A DNA stretch of 64,000 bases, from the NCBI GenBank assembly GCA_036417435.1, contig CM070902.1, positions 140,295,886 to 140,359,885 of the forward strand. The letters are read 5' to 3'. This DNA comes from Inia geoffrensis (taxonomy: Eukaryota; Chordata; Mammalia; Artiodactyla; Iniidae). The notes below the pieces were generated by a model. That model was not told where the DNA came from. It made no database searches and saw only the letters and a list, made by a program, of their open reading frames with translations. The position numbers and the translations under genes are program-made. This document shows, in pieces, positions 37,177 to 49,324 of the stretch (the stretch's first letter is position 1; the number at the start of each line of letters is the position of its first letter).

Positions 37177-39596
37177 CTTAATTGTCCATTTTGTCTACGT
37201 TGTTTATTAGTTTCAGATTATAATAAAATAATCATTTAATAGATATTTGTTGAATAAATCAATATATTTACCTTGTTTAAGTAAAGTTCCCTTTAAATTT
37301 AATTCTTGAGTTTTTGATTCATTAAAAAGTATTTTTTTTAGTTAAGGAACAGACACCATTCTATTTAATACTTTTATTTCTTCTATTCAATTTTATATTA
37401 ATCTGAAAGGCAATTTAGCCCTTATATCGAGGCTTCAGACCCTAATTCTGAACTCTTACCCTATGCTTACTTAAATGTTTTAAAGTAAGAAAATGATACA
37501 TATTAAATCCCTTTCACCTGATCAGCTTTGGGTCTCAAAAAGATCCGTTAAGAGTTACAAAAGGACCTGTTAAAAGTCTCAACTGATGACCTCTTATGAA
37601 GAAATCACTTTGTGCATGTAGATTTTCCTCTTTCTGTAGAATTATTTCTATCACGTTTAAGTCACTAGCTTCAAATAACTCAGCATTCATTTCAGGCACC
37701 ACCGCTTCTGCTAACAAAGGGAATATGACAAATGTTGAACCTCTGGCTCTTAAAAATGATGTTTACCCAAATATTATAGCACATTGTACGTGAAGGTTTC
37801 TTAAAAGAGACAAATCTATATCTGAGTAGAAAGATTGCTAAAAGTGCTTGCAAATTTGCAAAATGTATTAAATGTTTAAATTTATACTTTGATATGCTGT
37901 CAATAAATCATTCAACTTTCTTTGTAACCAGCCTTCCTTTTTCCAATGTAAATGGGACTTTAGGGGCGATTGGATTCTTTAAGACCAGTTTATATGTAGC
38001 ATGGTCCAACTAGGATCAGTATAATTTCATATTTCAACCTTTTCTCAGTGTTACCCCTCCTTTTATTTTATTTTGGATGCCTTTATTCCTCATCCTTAGA
38101 ATATATTTATAGAAAGCTAGTGAATGTAAATTGATTGTCTCTGATTTGTTATTGTCAGTGCTTATGGCCTTTTGATTGCGAATGGATGAGAATCAATATG
38201 GTAATGATTAACATTGGGTTCAAAAAAGTAGGCTTGCAGTACAATCACCTGTTTTTATCTTAGAGCTGCTGTGAAGGCTTTGTGCTTATAATGTACAAAG
38301 GCTGTGAGCATAGGTGTTCTGTATTGAAGTGCTCAGAATTAACTTAATTTTGTGTGCAATCAAAATATTTGACCTTATGAGAAGGAACTAGAGACCTTTG
38401 AAGAAGCATGATGGGAAGCCTGTGGGAGTTGGAGAGGGTAGTTTAAGATTCATGCTATGTTAACCGATCATGAATGTCTTAAATGCACTAATAGTTACGA
38501 AGCATTTGAAACCAGCTTAATAACTGCACTTTATGCTAATATGGAAAAAAAATTTATAGTTTTACTTGATTCAGATTTTTATAACTTTTTTTTAATAAGG
38601 TGGACTTATTTGTCTTTAAACAATAGCAAAGACATTAAAAACAAATAAATCAGACTGAATTATTGCATTTCACTTTAAAAAAATAAAATATTTAACTTGA
38701 TGGATTAGTGAACATTAATTGACCTTTATTTGAATCAGGATGCAGACCTTTCCAGCATTAATTTAAAGTGCTTTGTAACCAAAGAGAAGCATAATTTAAC
38801 TTTAGCGCAGGATTTATTCTGAAATACAGGCATCCTGTTGATTCACTAGCGCACTAGGATTTAGAAAACAACACCTTTTAAGGTAAATTTTGTGGAACTG
38901 GCAGTACACCCTGTGGATTGGCAGTCTAGTCAGAAGGATGATACCATGCTGACTATATAGCTAGATCTTTGAACGTTATTCTCAGGGGTGGTAAATGCAA
39001 AACAAAGTAATATCAACTGGCACTTAATTCTGCAAGTTCCCTGCTGATTGGGGTATTCAGAGAAATGGAACTCTTCCTGACAGGAAGTCAGCCTATGAGT
39101 ATGGAGACATCTGAAAATAAAGTGTGCTTTAATTTGGCACCCCACCGTTTTACAGCTGGTCTTTTAAATTGGGATTAGGCAGCGAGTTAGAAGAAAAGGG
39201 GAATATGTGAATGGAAATATTCTAAGCATAGTGTTTTCCTTTGGTTTTAACATAATTATGATTACAGCTCGGTTTCTGTGTTTTTCAGCTTTTACTGCTT
39301 ATTGTTTGGTTTTGCTTAGTCCTTTCTTTTCTATCACTTCAAATTAATCCACTGAAGTTAAAGTAGTACAAAAAGGCTAGATTAAAAGCGTAAAGCTTGA
39401 GATTGTCTTTGTTTTTATACCAAAACTCTCTGATACCTTTTTTTCATAAATAGTATATAATTTAAAAGTTTTTAAGCAGAGTAATCAGAGTTCTTAGGAT
39501 CTAGATTTAAGATTTGCTGTCAATTTCAAAGTGTTTACACTATTTGCCTCAGTTGACTGAGTTTAGTACTTTAGTGCAGTTAGAATATAATAGCAT

Positions 39597-39647
<51 letters not shown>

Positions 39648-40030
39648 CAGTATAGTTTATGGAGGGACAATTATTATATATAAGTAGTTGCCCATATATT
39701 CCATATGTTATGCATCTTTTAGTCAGGCAGCTGTTTTTAGTCAAGCTGCCATTTTATAATATGAGCTTCCAGAAGCATGCATGCAATTTTAACAAAACCT
39801 GAAGTTTGCACTTTGATTTAGGCCTGAATAAAGCAAGAATCAGAAGCCTGAAGACTTTTTGTTTTTCTAGTAGTTACTTCCTCAGTTGCTGGAGATGGAC
39901 TTCGTAGAGGTGGCTGTTGTCTCCATCATGGGTAACAAAAGGAGAAAGGGAAAAGTCACTTTGGAAAGGATCTTAGGAAGAGACTGAGGTCAGGAAAATG
40001 CTGTGATGACAGATGTTTGAATTTTAATAA
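37177..40030. other. LRBA intron, repeat-poor
   Basis: Apart from the (TA)n run at 39601-39642 I recognise no repeat. The part at 38700-38940 is rich in ATTA/TAAT and other factor-type motifs and looks unique. The short antiparallel open frames at 37535-37793 have no splice or family support. Confidence 0.45.
39601..39642. repeat. (TA)n microsatellite
   Basis: Twenty-one uninterrupted TA units, likely length-variable and able to extrude a hairpin. Confidence 0.97.
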
Positions 40031-40034
40031 ATGT

Positions 40035-40205
40035 TTTTCCCTCTACCACTTGTTAACTCTGTAACCATGGGCAAATCACTTCACTTGCTTGAGACTCAGT
40101 TTCTTATTGAGTGAAATGGGTGTAATAAAGATTATATTAGATAGTATATGTAAAAAGATGTAGAACAGTCCATAGAGAAAAGTAGGTTGTAAATTAAAGT
40201 TATTA
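40035..40205 (+). repeat. MIR SINE
   Basis: A sense-strand MIR core: ccacttgttaactctgtaac, catgggcaaatcacttcact, gagactcagtttcttattga, then a degraded 3' part. Confidence 0.8.
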
Positions 40206-42149
40206 GTTTCTGAATCTAAGTGTTTTTAACAGCACACAAAATCCTCTCTTCAGTATTTTTAGTGCCTCTTTTCATGAAATTAGATTTTTCATATCTTTGC
40301 TTTAGTCCACCATTATTTTCTGCAGTGTCTCTTTCATTATTTTCTCTTCTTTCTGTGATTATATGCCCAGTCTAGTCCATTTTCATCTCAAACCATACAT
40401 TATTAGATCTAGGAGATATCCCATAAATTTGCAGTTTTGGGCCATTTTCATGTAGGCAAGGTTAATGGTTAACATTCGTATTTTGCATAGGCTTCCAAAG
40501 GTGATCCCGCTGTTTCCTGTGCTAGCTATAGTGATCACTCCTTTGGAAGTCAATGAAGTATACCTGAATACAAGTGAGATGGATGTCATTTTAGTACATT
40601 GTAGATTAGTACTCCAGTGATTTTCTTAAAGATGTCTTCTGTATATTTCAGTGCTTTTTATTTATACTACATTACTTTCAACACACCTCCTGTGTTACCA
40701 TAGTTAAGAAATGCTTTTATAACAATTAACCTAGGTCACTGATTATCAACCGTTTTTTTTTTTTCTGGCCAGATACATCATCATTAACAGTTGCTCATTA
40801 TGATGAGTCTCACCCTGAGTGCTGTCAGAATCGGGGAGACAGGCAGGGACAAAAGGAGGTATCATTTGAAAAAGGTCTCCATAAAGAATCAGAAATTCTG
40901 ATCCAGCTTATTCCTGAATTAGAGAAGTGGCCTTTTCCTTTGTGTTGATTTTTACCTCTTTCAGTAGGTACTACCAAGTTGACTTTCTTACAGGAGTCTC
41001 TTTGTATTTCCTTTCCAAGAGAAGCTGCAGTTTACTGTCTTATCAAATTCACACCCCACTGCCTTATTTTAAAGCTCTCTAATATCTATTTTATTTTAGT
41101 TTACACTTATTTCTCTGCTGCTTTGTAAGTAGCATTCAGGTATTTGACATATGCGTTATATGTATCATGTCATTTTCTGGATATTTTACCAGAAAAATCA
41201 AACTGCCTAAACCTGAATCTGTTCTGACATTTCTTCTGACATCTTCCTTTCCACAAGGTGCTTTTACATATAGTGAGTATGAAAATGCATGGCAGTATCC
41301 TAAATACTGGATACATAGGGCATTCCTTTTGATAATAATTATGTATTTTTGAAAAATTTTTGTTGGAATTTCAAGTTCTCATTAGACATTCAGTTAAAAC
41401 AGTGGAATTGTCTTGTTCGATCTGTTGATTTGTCATGTTATTCTTGTTATCAGATAACACATAATTGAGAGCAAACTTAAGTCTGGTTTCTTATTGTTCT
41501 TTTTTCAGAGGGGAGGTGGTCTATTCCTTTACCTAGGAAAGCTTACAGCTTTGATTAATCTTTCAGAGTTGTGTCCTATTTATATGTATTGAAAAGATTC
41601 ACTGTTGTTTTATAGCACTAATTTGTAGCTTAGTTTGTGAACATAGGTTTCTATTTTTCTGGTACTGTAAGTTAAGGAAGAGAAAAGGAGTTTGATCATT
41701 GGCAGTGAGAAAGTAAAACAACGGGAAAGTTTTTTACAAAGAAACTTTCTAATTCTTGTTAGTGTCTTAACCAAGTCTGAATTGCTGCCTTACTTATTTG
41801 GACATTTGGCAGTGCTGTCATTGCTTTTCTGCTAATTATTAGGAGTTGTTCTTAATGATATCTGCTTGTTACCTGTATCTTCTATCTCAGCTGCCAAGAT
41901 TTGAGTTTCCTGTAGCCTGGTAGCTGAATTTCTGGAACTGAAAACAAAACCAATCACAACTCAATCATTGTTAGAACCAACACCTGTAGCACAAGTTAAC
42001 TTGCTTAAAAACTTTTCCAACTCTTGCCACAATATACTAATTTTTAAAAAGTGCCTTTATTTCTTTTGAATCTTTTGAATTTTGTTGAACTTTGTAGTAA
42101 AGTTCACTTTTGTTCAACCAGCTCTTTCTGTTCTTTTAATTTGGTTTCT
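40206..42149. other. LRBA intron, mostly unrecognised
   Basis: The segment 40780-40910 (tctcaccctgagtgctgtca; aggcagggacaaaaggaggt; gaatcagaaattctgatcca) looks like a degraded hAT-type MER element, but I cannot name it. I see nothing else. Confidence 0.4.
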
Positions 42150-42154
42150 CTAGT

Positions 42155-42620
42155 ACGATAGGTTGAAAAATGGCTCCCCAAAAGATATTCACGTCAAATC
42201 TCTGGAACCTATGAATGTTACCTTATTTGGAAAGAGGGTCTTTGTGTGATTATGTTAAGGATTTTGACATGAGGGATACTCCTGCATTATTTGGATGGGC
42301 CCTACATGCTGTTATATGTATCCTTATGGCAGAGAGTCAGAGGGAGATTAGGGATAGGTACCCAGAGGAGGCGGCAGTATGATGATGGAGCAAAGAGCAG
42401 TGTGGTCACAAGCCAAGGACTGCTGACAGCCACTAGAAGCTTGGGAGAGGCAAGGAGCAGATTTTCCCCTAGAGCCTCCAGGAGAAGAGCAGCTTGATTT
42501 TGGCTCAGTGAAACTCATTTTGGACTCCTGGCCTCCAGAACTGTGAGAGAACAGACTTCTAGTAATTTAAGCCACCAAGTTTGTGACGATTTGTTATAGC
42601 GGCCACAACGAGTAATCTAT
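42155..42620 (+). mobile_element. Solo LTR of the MLT1 (MaLR/ERVL) type
   Basis: The order of segments fits MLT1: ctccccaaaagatattcacg, gaatgttaccttatttggaa, agagggtctttgtg, ggatgggccctacatgctgt, a middle with gagtcagagggagattaggg, then ggcctccagaactgtgagag and aatttaagccaccaagtttg. It is bracketed by the 5-bp duplication ctagt (42150-42154 and 42621-42625), the size expected for this class. It is a single LTR with no internal retroviral coding sequence. The open frame inside it (42291-42497) is not a gene. Confidence 0.88.
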
Positions 42621-42625
42621 CTAGT

Positions 42626-45218
42626 GAGTGTTCTCAGTGCAATGCTCCTCCCTCCTTCACCTAACAGTGTTAAATTATGGTCTCTTTAACAAGCATTTGA
42701 ATGTTTGTTATAAGGGAAATTGAGTCAGGTACTGTTGAGAACCCCAAGAGATAGGCATCGCTACCTTTAAAGAATTTTACTGTAGTTGAGACATTCCAAT
42801 TTGTAAAGTTATTGACCCAGGAAAAAAAAGACAAAATAAACTAGTATTGCATATATTTCTAATAGAGATGAAATTGATATGAATAAAATACTGCGAGAGA
42901 GATGCACCACTGATTATTTGTGCAGCAAAACCAGGTTATCAGGTATTTCATGTCACTATTTTAGTTACGTTGTAGGTCAAAATGACCTACATGGTAATGT
43001 TTATCCATAACATGTTTTAGGACTTTTGCATTAAACTTAAAGTTTATACCAACTAATATCTCATTAGGTACATTGATAAATATTTGAAAGAATTATGGAA
43101 TGATTCTGGACTGAAAGGCCTTACTCCTCTTCATTGGGAAAGTCATTAAGCATACTGTGATTGGCTATAGCCTGTGGCTGTTGACAACTATAACATACTA
43201 CTGCAGCACGTAATGTATGTGTCTTAGTACTGTAAAATTAGGACCAAAGCTTTATTGGTAGATGTAGTATGAGGTTTGGAAAAATTTGATTCTGAAGATA
43301 TAATTTCATAGCATAAACAAAAATGATACTTTATTTTCTCCTAATGAATACATTTCACAGTTATTTACTTTTCATTTGATGTAAAATTTTGAATACTGAA
43401 ATTAAATCTCACTTTGCTTTAAGAATTTATTCAATGAGGACATAGTATCAGTTTACAGTGGTCACTGTTCAGAGTGGTAGACTCCAAATGGTTAAACAGC
43501 AGGGGAGTTTTCTGCTTTTAGTTAAAAACTGCTGTTTTCTATATGCCTTATTTACTACATTTTAAATTCTTAATGTTGTGTGCTGTGGGATTGGGCATGC
43601 AAAAGTCAGCAGAAAGAGTCTGGTTTTTTCATCTAGAGCTATTACTTGCTGTACAATAATAAAGGCACTATTTTATTGGGTTACTTGTAATTAACTTCAG
43701 CACTAGGCCTTCATATAAATCATTCGTAATCTGTTTTCTTTAGATTTTTATTCTTTTAAACTGGTTTAATGTACTTGCTTTCTGTTATCTTTTTACATAT
43801 GGATGGAGGTTGTAATTGCTTTTTGGAATTAGGCTGTCAGAAAACAACATATATGTGAATTCAAGAAATGACTGAGGCAAGCTAATGAATTTTATGTAAC
43901 ATTTTATAGAGATTTGTTACTGAAGTATTATCTAGTAGTATTTGTTTCGTTGCAAATTTAATAAGTCACCATACTCTCAAATTAAAAAGTGTCTACAGAT
44001 TTAGAAATTTAAAATGACAACAATTATTAATTAGAAAATATATTTACTATGTTTTTCAAAATCCTGAGATAGCAAAGACATGAAATTTCTTTGAACACTT
44101 GTCTGTCAATTTATTGATATTCTTCTTTTAATTTTAAACATTTGAATCTTTATATATTTTCCATAATATTAGCTGATAAATACCATTTCATAGATTAACT
44201 AATATGTAATTTATATTATTTTGTGTTTACAACTTTTTTATGATTACTAGTTTAAAGTTGAGTGAAAATGAATTAGAGGGAGCCTTTTTGAGTAAAAAAA
44301 AGAGGCATCTAAAAAGAAACACATATGTATGTCTGGCTGAGTTTAAGTAACTGTATTATTCAAAATTAATGTTAGAAAACAAAACTTTGTCTCTAAAATT
44401 ACCTTCATTTTATAAATGTTCACAGTGATCTGTAGAAAGAGTTTAGAGGTAGAGGTAGTTTTATTCTCTCCCAGGACACCAAAAGCTTGACCTGATCATC
44501 CCTATAAAAGGAATGTTAAGGTGTATTGAGGTGGGGGATGGGAGGCATGAAGAATGTACCCTGTCCTGAAAGTAGTGCTTTTAAAAATAACTCAGTTGGT
44601 AAATACTTTTTATTGTAGCTGAGTACATGAGATGGTTTAAAAATCTTTTAAAAATAAGTAGCTGTTTTATATAGTTTTAATGGAAGTCTTTCATGTTTCC
44701 TCTCCAGCGGTCTCTAATGAACACTCCTTGTAATTTCAGTGCAGGCTTTGAGATTCCCTAAAGACTTGACTTCAGACCTCAAAGGGCAGCAGTTGCCACA
44801 TGTCTGGAGAACTGGAGATGCCAAACAGACTGACCATGTACTAATAGGACACATTTATATAGCTTCTGAACATGAAGCCCTGATACAAGCTTAATGATGA
44901 TCATCTGTTGAGAGCTTGTTGCTGGAAAGGGTTAGAGCAACTTTTGTCACCTTTATTGAAATCAAACTTTCTTTATTGATTAGTGAAAGACCTTGACTAT
45001 ATTGACGCCAGTTTGGAAGTTACTTGAAAGATCATTGTTGACTGGAGAATATGTTTTTTCTGAAAAAGTTTAAAAACAGATTTTTAAAGAAACTTGCAAA
45101 TTTATTAATTTTAAAGTATGCTTAAACACAACACCAGGGGATTATTGCTTTTTTGATTATTTACAAACAATTTAAAACTATATAGTCATCACATACTTGA
45201 TTGCATGGTTATCTCAAC
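42626..45218. other. LRBA intron, repeat-poor
   Basis: No repeat that I can name. The stretch 44730-44900 is less AT-rich and preceded by an acceptor-like taatttcag; one frame stays open for about 50 codons but no phase-compatible donor is evident, so I do not call an exon. Confidence 0.45.
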
Positions 45219-45435
45219 TTTTTGTTTTTGTGTGTGTGTGTGTGTGGTACGCGGGCCTGTCACTGTTGTGGTCTCTCCCGTTGCGGAGGACGGGCTCCGG
45301 ACGCACAGGCTCAGCGACCATGGCTCACGGGCCTAGCCGCTCTGCGGCATGTGGGATCTTCCTGGACCGAGGCACGAACCCGCGTCCCCTGCATCGGCAG
45401 GCGGACTCTCAACCACTGCGCCACCAGGGAAGCCC
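45219..45435 (-). repeat. CHR-1-like SINE with tail turned into a (CA)n microsatellite
   Basis: On the minus strand it starts with gggcttccctggtggcgcag and runs through a full body. Where the other copies have a pure A-tail, this one has a (CA)n run of about eight units (seen as gtgtgtgt at 45230-45246) followed by A-rich sequence. I see no clear target-site duplication. Confidence 0.93.
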
Positions 45436-46413
45436 TATTTTGTCAATCCTATAAATAGTTATTTTCTCAATATTCAATTCCTTCCACATAGTAAATATTC
45501 AAAAGCATTTGCTAAATAAGCAGTTATGAAACGGAACCATTTGCTAATCCAACTTTAATAGAATTTTTCTTTCTTTTCTCTCTTTATTTTGTAGTTATCT
45601 GTGTATATATTTTATTTATAAACTGAGCCATAATACTTGTACAAACTAGGTGTACAATTTAGATGTACATGTGCACAAAAATCATCAAAATGAAAACTTG
45701 CCAAAAGGTAAAATTTTATTTTGATATTTCATGTAATGGTTTGTTTTACCCTCTGTAGAGACAGTGGAATAAAACCCGTTCTTTACTATTATGCTATAGT
45801 CTTTCCTGGTATGTGGTTCCTCAAGTTTCTGTTAGATATGCTGTTGAGAGAGTGCTGACACAAAGTGCAAACAATGCTGAAAAGTTCTTGATAGTTTACT
45901 TTGAGCACTTAAGATTATTATATCATGACTATGAACCAGTTTTCTCTGGTTTTGACCTTTAGTCCTGTGCATAATGTGGTTCTCAATTTTGTGTTAATAC
46001 ATTCCCTTCCTCATTTGAGCTCTCCTTTGTGGCCTACTCCCTTGACTCCTAATAGTGTTTCTGACATGTATTTAGGTACTTGGGACTATATCCAGCCAAT
46101 TTGATTTATTTTACAAAGGCATAGATAACTGTAACATCTTAAAATATTAATATTGATATTTCATTGAAGAGCAGAAGCCTTTAAATTTTTTATAAGAAAA
46201 CTGAAATAATTTGATGAGTTTAGGTGTTTGTTAACAAATTATTCTTCATTCCATTTTTAAGTTAAATTATATTTGGATCCTTAGGTCAATACTTAAAAAA
46301 AAGGAGGATATTTTATTACCAATAGCAATGAAGTTAATTTCATTTGGTACGATGTAAAATACTATCTTAAAAAAAAATTCTTAATAGTTTATGATACATT
46401 TACATTTTCATAG
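45436..46413. other. LRBA intron, nothing recognised
   Basis: AT-rich and apparently unique, with no feature that I can support. Confidence 0.5.
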
Positions 46414-47028
46414 TTTTTTTTTTAAAACATCTTTATTGGAGTATAATTGCTTTACAATGGTGTGTTAGTTTCTGCTTTATAACAAAGTGAATCAGCTATA
46501 CATATATCCCCATATCTCCTCCCTCTTGAGTCTTCCTCCCACCCTCCCTATCCCACCCCTTTAGGTGGTCACAAAACACCAAGCTGATCTCCCTGTGCTC
46601 TGTGGCTGCTTCTCACTAGCTATCTGTTTTACATTTGGTAGTGTATATATGTCCATGCCACTCTCTCACTTCATCCCAGCTAACCCTTCCCCATCCCCAT
46701 GTCTTCAAGTCCATTCTGTACGTCTGCGTCTTTATTCCTGTCCCGGCCCTAGGTTCTTCAGAACCTTTGTTTTTAGATTCCATATATATGTGTTAGCATA
46801 CAGTACTTGTTTTTCTTTTCCTGACTTACTTCACTCTGTATGACAGACTCTAGGTCCATCCAACTCACTACAAATAACTCAATTTCGTTTCTTTTTATGG
46901 ATGGGTAGTATTCCATTGTATATATGTGCCACATCTTTTTTATCCATTCATCTGTTTATGGACACTTAGGTTGCTTCCATCTCTGGGCTATTGTAAATAG
47001 CACTGCGATGAACATTGTGGTACATGAC
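46414..47028 (-). mobile_element. 5'-truncated cetartiodactyl L1, antisense
   Basis: Read on the minus strand, it runs from late ORF2 (gtcatgtaccacaatgttca; the region encoding the familiar '[12 protein letters not shown]' and 'MEYYSAIKR' tail) through the 3' UTR (acctaggg; gggtgggataggg...; aagcagaaactaacacacca) to the tail ctccaataaagatgtttt. The same family sits in sense orientation at 57768-58850. The coding part is damaged. Confidence 0.92.
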
Positions 47029-47390
47029 TTTTTTTTTTAACATATTTATTGGAGTGTAATTGCTTTACAATGGTGTGTTAGTTTCTGCTTTATAACAAAG
47101 TAGATCAGTTATACGTATATATATGTCCCCATATCTCTTCCCTCTTGCGTCTCCCTCCCTCCCACCCTCCCTATCCCACCCCTCCAGGCGATCACAAAGC
47201 ACTGAGCTGATCTCCCTGTGCTATGCGGCTGCTTCCCACTAGCTATCTACCTTACGTTTGGTAGTGTATATATGTCCATACCACTCTCTCACTTTGTCCC
47301 AGCTTACCCTTCCCCCTCCCCGTATCCTCAAGTCCATTCTCTAGTAGGTCTGTGTCTTTATTCCTGTCTTGCCCCTAGGTTCTTCAGAAC
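47029..47390 (-). mobile_element. Second, shorter L1 3' end, joined to a SINE
   Basis: This is a second copy of the same L1 3' UTR, again antisense, starting with its own T-run (A-tail on the element strand) and aacatatttattggagtgta. It is truncated at gttctgaagaacctaggggc on the element strand, exactly where the A-tail of the neighbouring SINE begins. It abuts the first L1 copy directly. Confidence 0.9.
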
Positions 47391-47421
<31 letters not shown>

Positions 47422-47607
47422 ACGCGGGCCTCTCACTGTGTGGCCTCTCCTGTTGCGGAGCATAGCTCCGGACGCGCAGGCTCAATGTCCTATGTCTCAC
47501 GGGCCCAGCCGCTCCGCGGCACGTGGGATCTTCCCGGACCAGGGCACGAACCCGTGTCCCCTGCATCGGCAGGCAGACTCTCAACCACTGTGCCACCAGG
47601 GAAGCCC
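47391..47607 (-). repeat. CHR-1-like SINE fused to an L1 3' end
   Basis: The minus strand begins gggcttccctggtggcacag and ends in about 26 A residues (T-run 47391-47416) that run straight into the L1 3' UTR at 47390. The body is slightly degraded (ggctccgg shortened, catagctccgg). The right flank tgaattttat has no matching duplication immediately left of the SINE. Confidence 0.93.
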
Positions 47608-48026
47608 TGAATTTTATTTTTTAATCAAGGAAAACACATTATTTCACAGATCTAATAATAGTATAAAACTTAAACTGAAAACAGCAATTCCCTGCTGCAA
47701 TTCTTCTTCTCTCCCTTGATTCTTACTTTCTTGAAGGAGCCACATTCAGATCTCTTAGCTTTTGACTCTGCTAGTTACTCTCATATTTCTAAATGGTAAC
47801 TATTTCTGGATTTTTCTGTTTTAGATATTATCTAATGTCTTCTATGGAAGATGCCTATTGAGTACTTATATTGCTGTCCCTGTTCATTGTATGTACTCTT
47901 TTGTTTCCAGGACAGTTATATCATAGTATTTAGTTAAAACCGTACCTAGCATTTACATTTTCGTGACAATGTAAATATCTGTGCAGACCCACAAAATGTA
48001 CCATGCTTACCCAACCACTTTCCCTC

Positions 48027-48180
48027 TCCTTCCTCCTTCCTTCCTTCCTTCCTTCCCTCCTTCCTTCCTTCCTTCCCTCCCTCCTTCCTTCCTTCCTTCC
48101 TTCCTTCCTTCCTTCCTTCCTTCCTTCCTTCCTTCCTTCCTTCCTTCCTTCCTTCTTCTCTCCCTCCCTCCCTCCCTCCC
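48027..48180. repeat. (TTCC)n/(TCCC)n polypyrimidine tract
   Basis: About 150 bp of nearly pure pyrimidine: TTCC units with TCCC variants at the left and right ends. Open frames on both strands here (KEGR and PSFL repeats) are low-complexity artefacts. Confidence 0.97.
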
Positions 48181-48539
48181 ACTTGTTTGTCTCTCTTTCT
48201 TTCATTCTTTCTCCTGGAATTAGTAACTTCCTACTTTTTTTGTTAATTTAAATTTCTGTGTATCCACCACAAATTTATTTCTGAATTTTCCACTGAAATC
48301 ATATAACTTCTACCAGTGTAATGAACACACTTGTTATCTATTAGTTCAGTTCTTTTCCTTGGAGATACAGTACCTGGAGTTCTCTGTTTTCTTGTTCTTG
48401 CCTGGATCCTTAGTTTTGTAGAAAGGTGTCATCTGGAGGCTTCTTTTATCATTGAGCTAGATGTTCCCTCTTCTCCCTCTTATGCTATAGTGTCTATTTC
48501 CTGTGTCCTATAGTGGCCTTCTTTTATGAAAAATACACT

Positions 48540-48730
48540 GATTCAGCATTTATTGATCATTTATTCTATATGTGCTGGTCACTCCCCTAGCACAGGAAAT
48601 AGGAGAGAGTAAAACAAAGAGAAAAGCAAAAAAGAAATCTAATTGGCAATAAGTATGCCATGGAAAAGTTAAAGCAGAACTGGAATGGAGGATGATAGTG
48701 GGGTCTCTGTATTAATTTTGATGAGGCATG
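48540..48730 (-). repeat. Probable L2 LINE fragment, antisense
   Basis: The stretch starting 'attcagcatttattgatcat' and 'ctatatgtgctggtcactcc' resembles the reverse complement of the L2 3' end, followed by a diverged 'aaagagaaaagc...ggaatggaggatga' part. Confidence 0.45.
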
Positions 48731-48779
48731 TCCTTTGTAATTTCCTAAAAGAGAATGCATGACAGTAGAATTTTTTAGA

Positions 48780-49320
48780 CCTTGCTTGTATGAAAATGTC
48801 TTTTTTTTTTTTTAACCTTTATACGTGACTGGTGGCTTGTTGGGATATTAGTATTACAGGCTGAAAATTGTAATCTTTCCAATTATTTTTTTCTCTGTGA
48901 GAGCTTTTAGTATTTTTATTATTTTAAAAAGTGTTTGTTGTTACTGGATTGTACCTTGATGTGGGTGGATCTTTTAAAATCCATTGTCTTCGATACTTAA
49001 TGTAAACTTTTTCAGTCTGAAAAAGTATGTACTTATGTTCAGAGAAGTTTTCTTGAATTATATCTATGGGAATTTCTTTCTCTGTAGTCTTGTTTCTGTT
49101 TCCAGAACTCAGTTAGATGTTGAACTGTCTGGATTAATTATCTAATTTTCGTATCCATTCTCACTTGTTTTTCCTTCATTTTATCTTTTATTTTACTCTC
49201 CTAAGAGCCTTCTCCAACATCTTCCAGTAGTTCTTTCAAAATTTTTGTTTGCTATTATACTCTTAATTTTGAATAGCATTTTCTAGTTTTCTGAGGTTTT
49301 CAGGGGAGATGGGAGGGGAG
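48780..49320. other. Possible old L1 sequence
   Basis: Pyrimidine-rich sequence resembling the reverse complement of old L1 elements; similar-looking sequence continues after the LTR at about 50090-50640. I could not place it in a family. If right, the LTR at 49325 landed inside it. Confidence 0.3.
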
Positions 49321-49324
49321 AGCT

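Noticed and set aside
42291..42497. 68-codon open frame rich in Arg
   Set aside because: It lies wholly inside an MLT1-type LTR.
44738..44895. Possible cryptic exon after an acceptor-like taatttcag, with about 50 open codons in one frame
   Set aside because: The open frame is not the one set by the upstream exon (phase 0 gives an early TGA), and no fitting donor follows.
47930..48251. Proteins of KEGR or PSFLPS repeats on both strands
   Set aside because: They are translations of a simple (TTCC)n tract.
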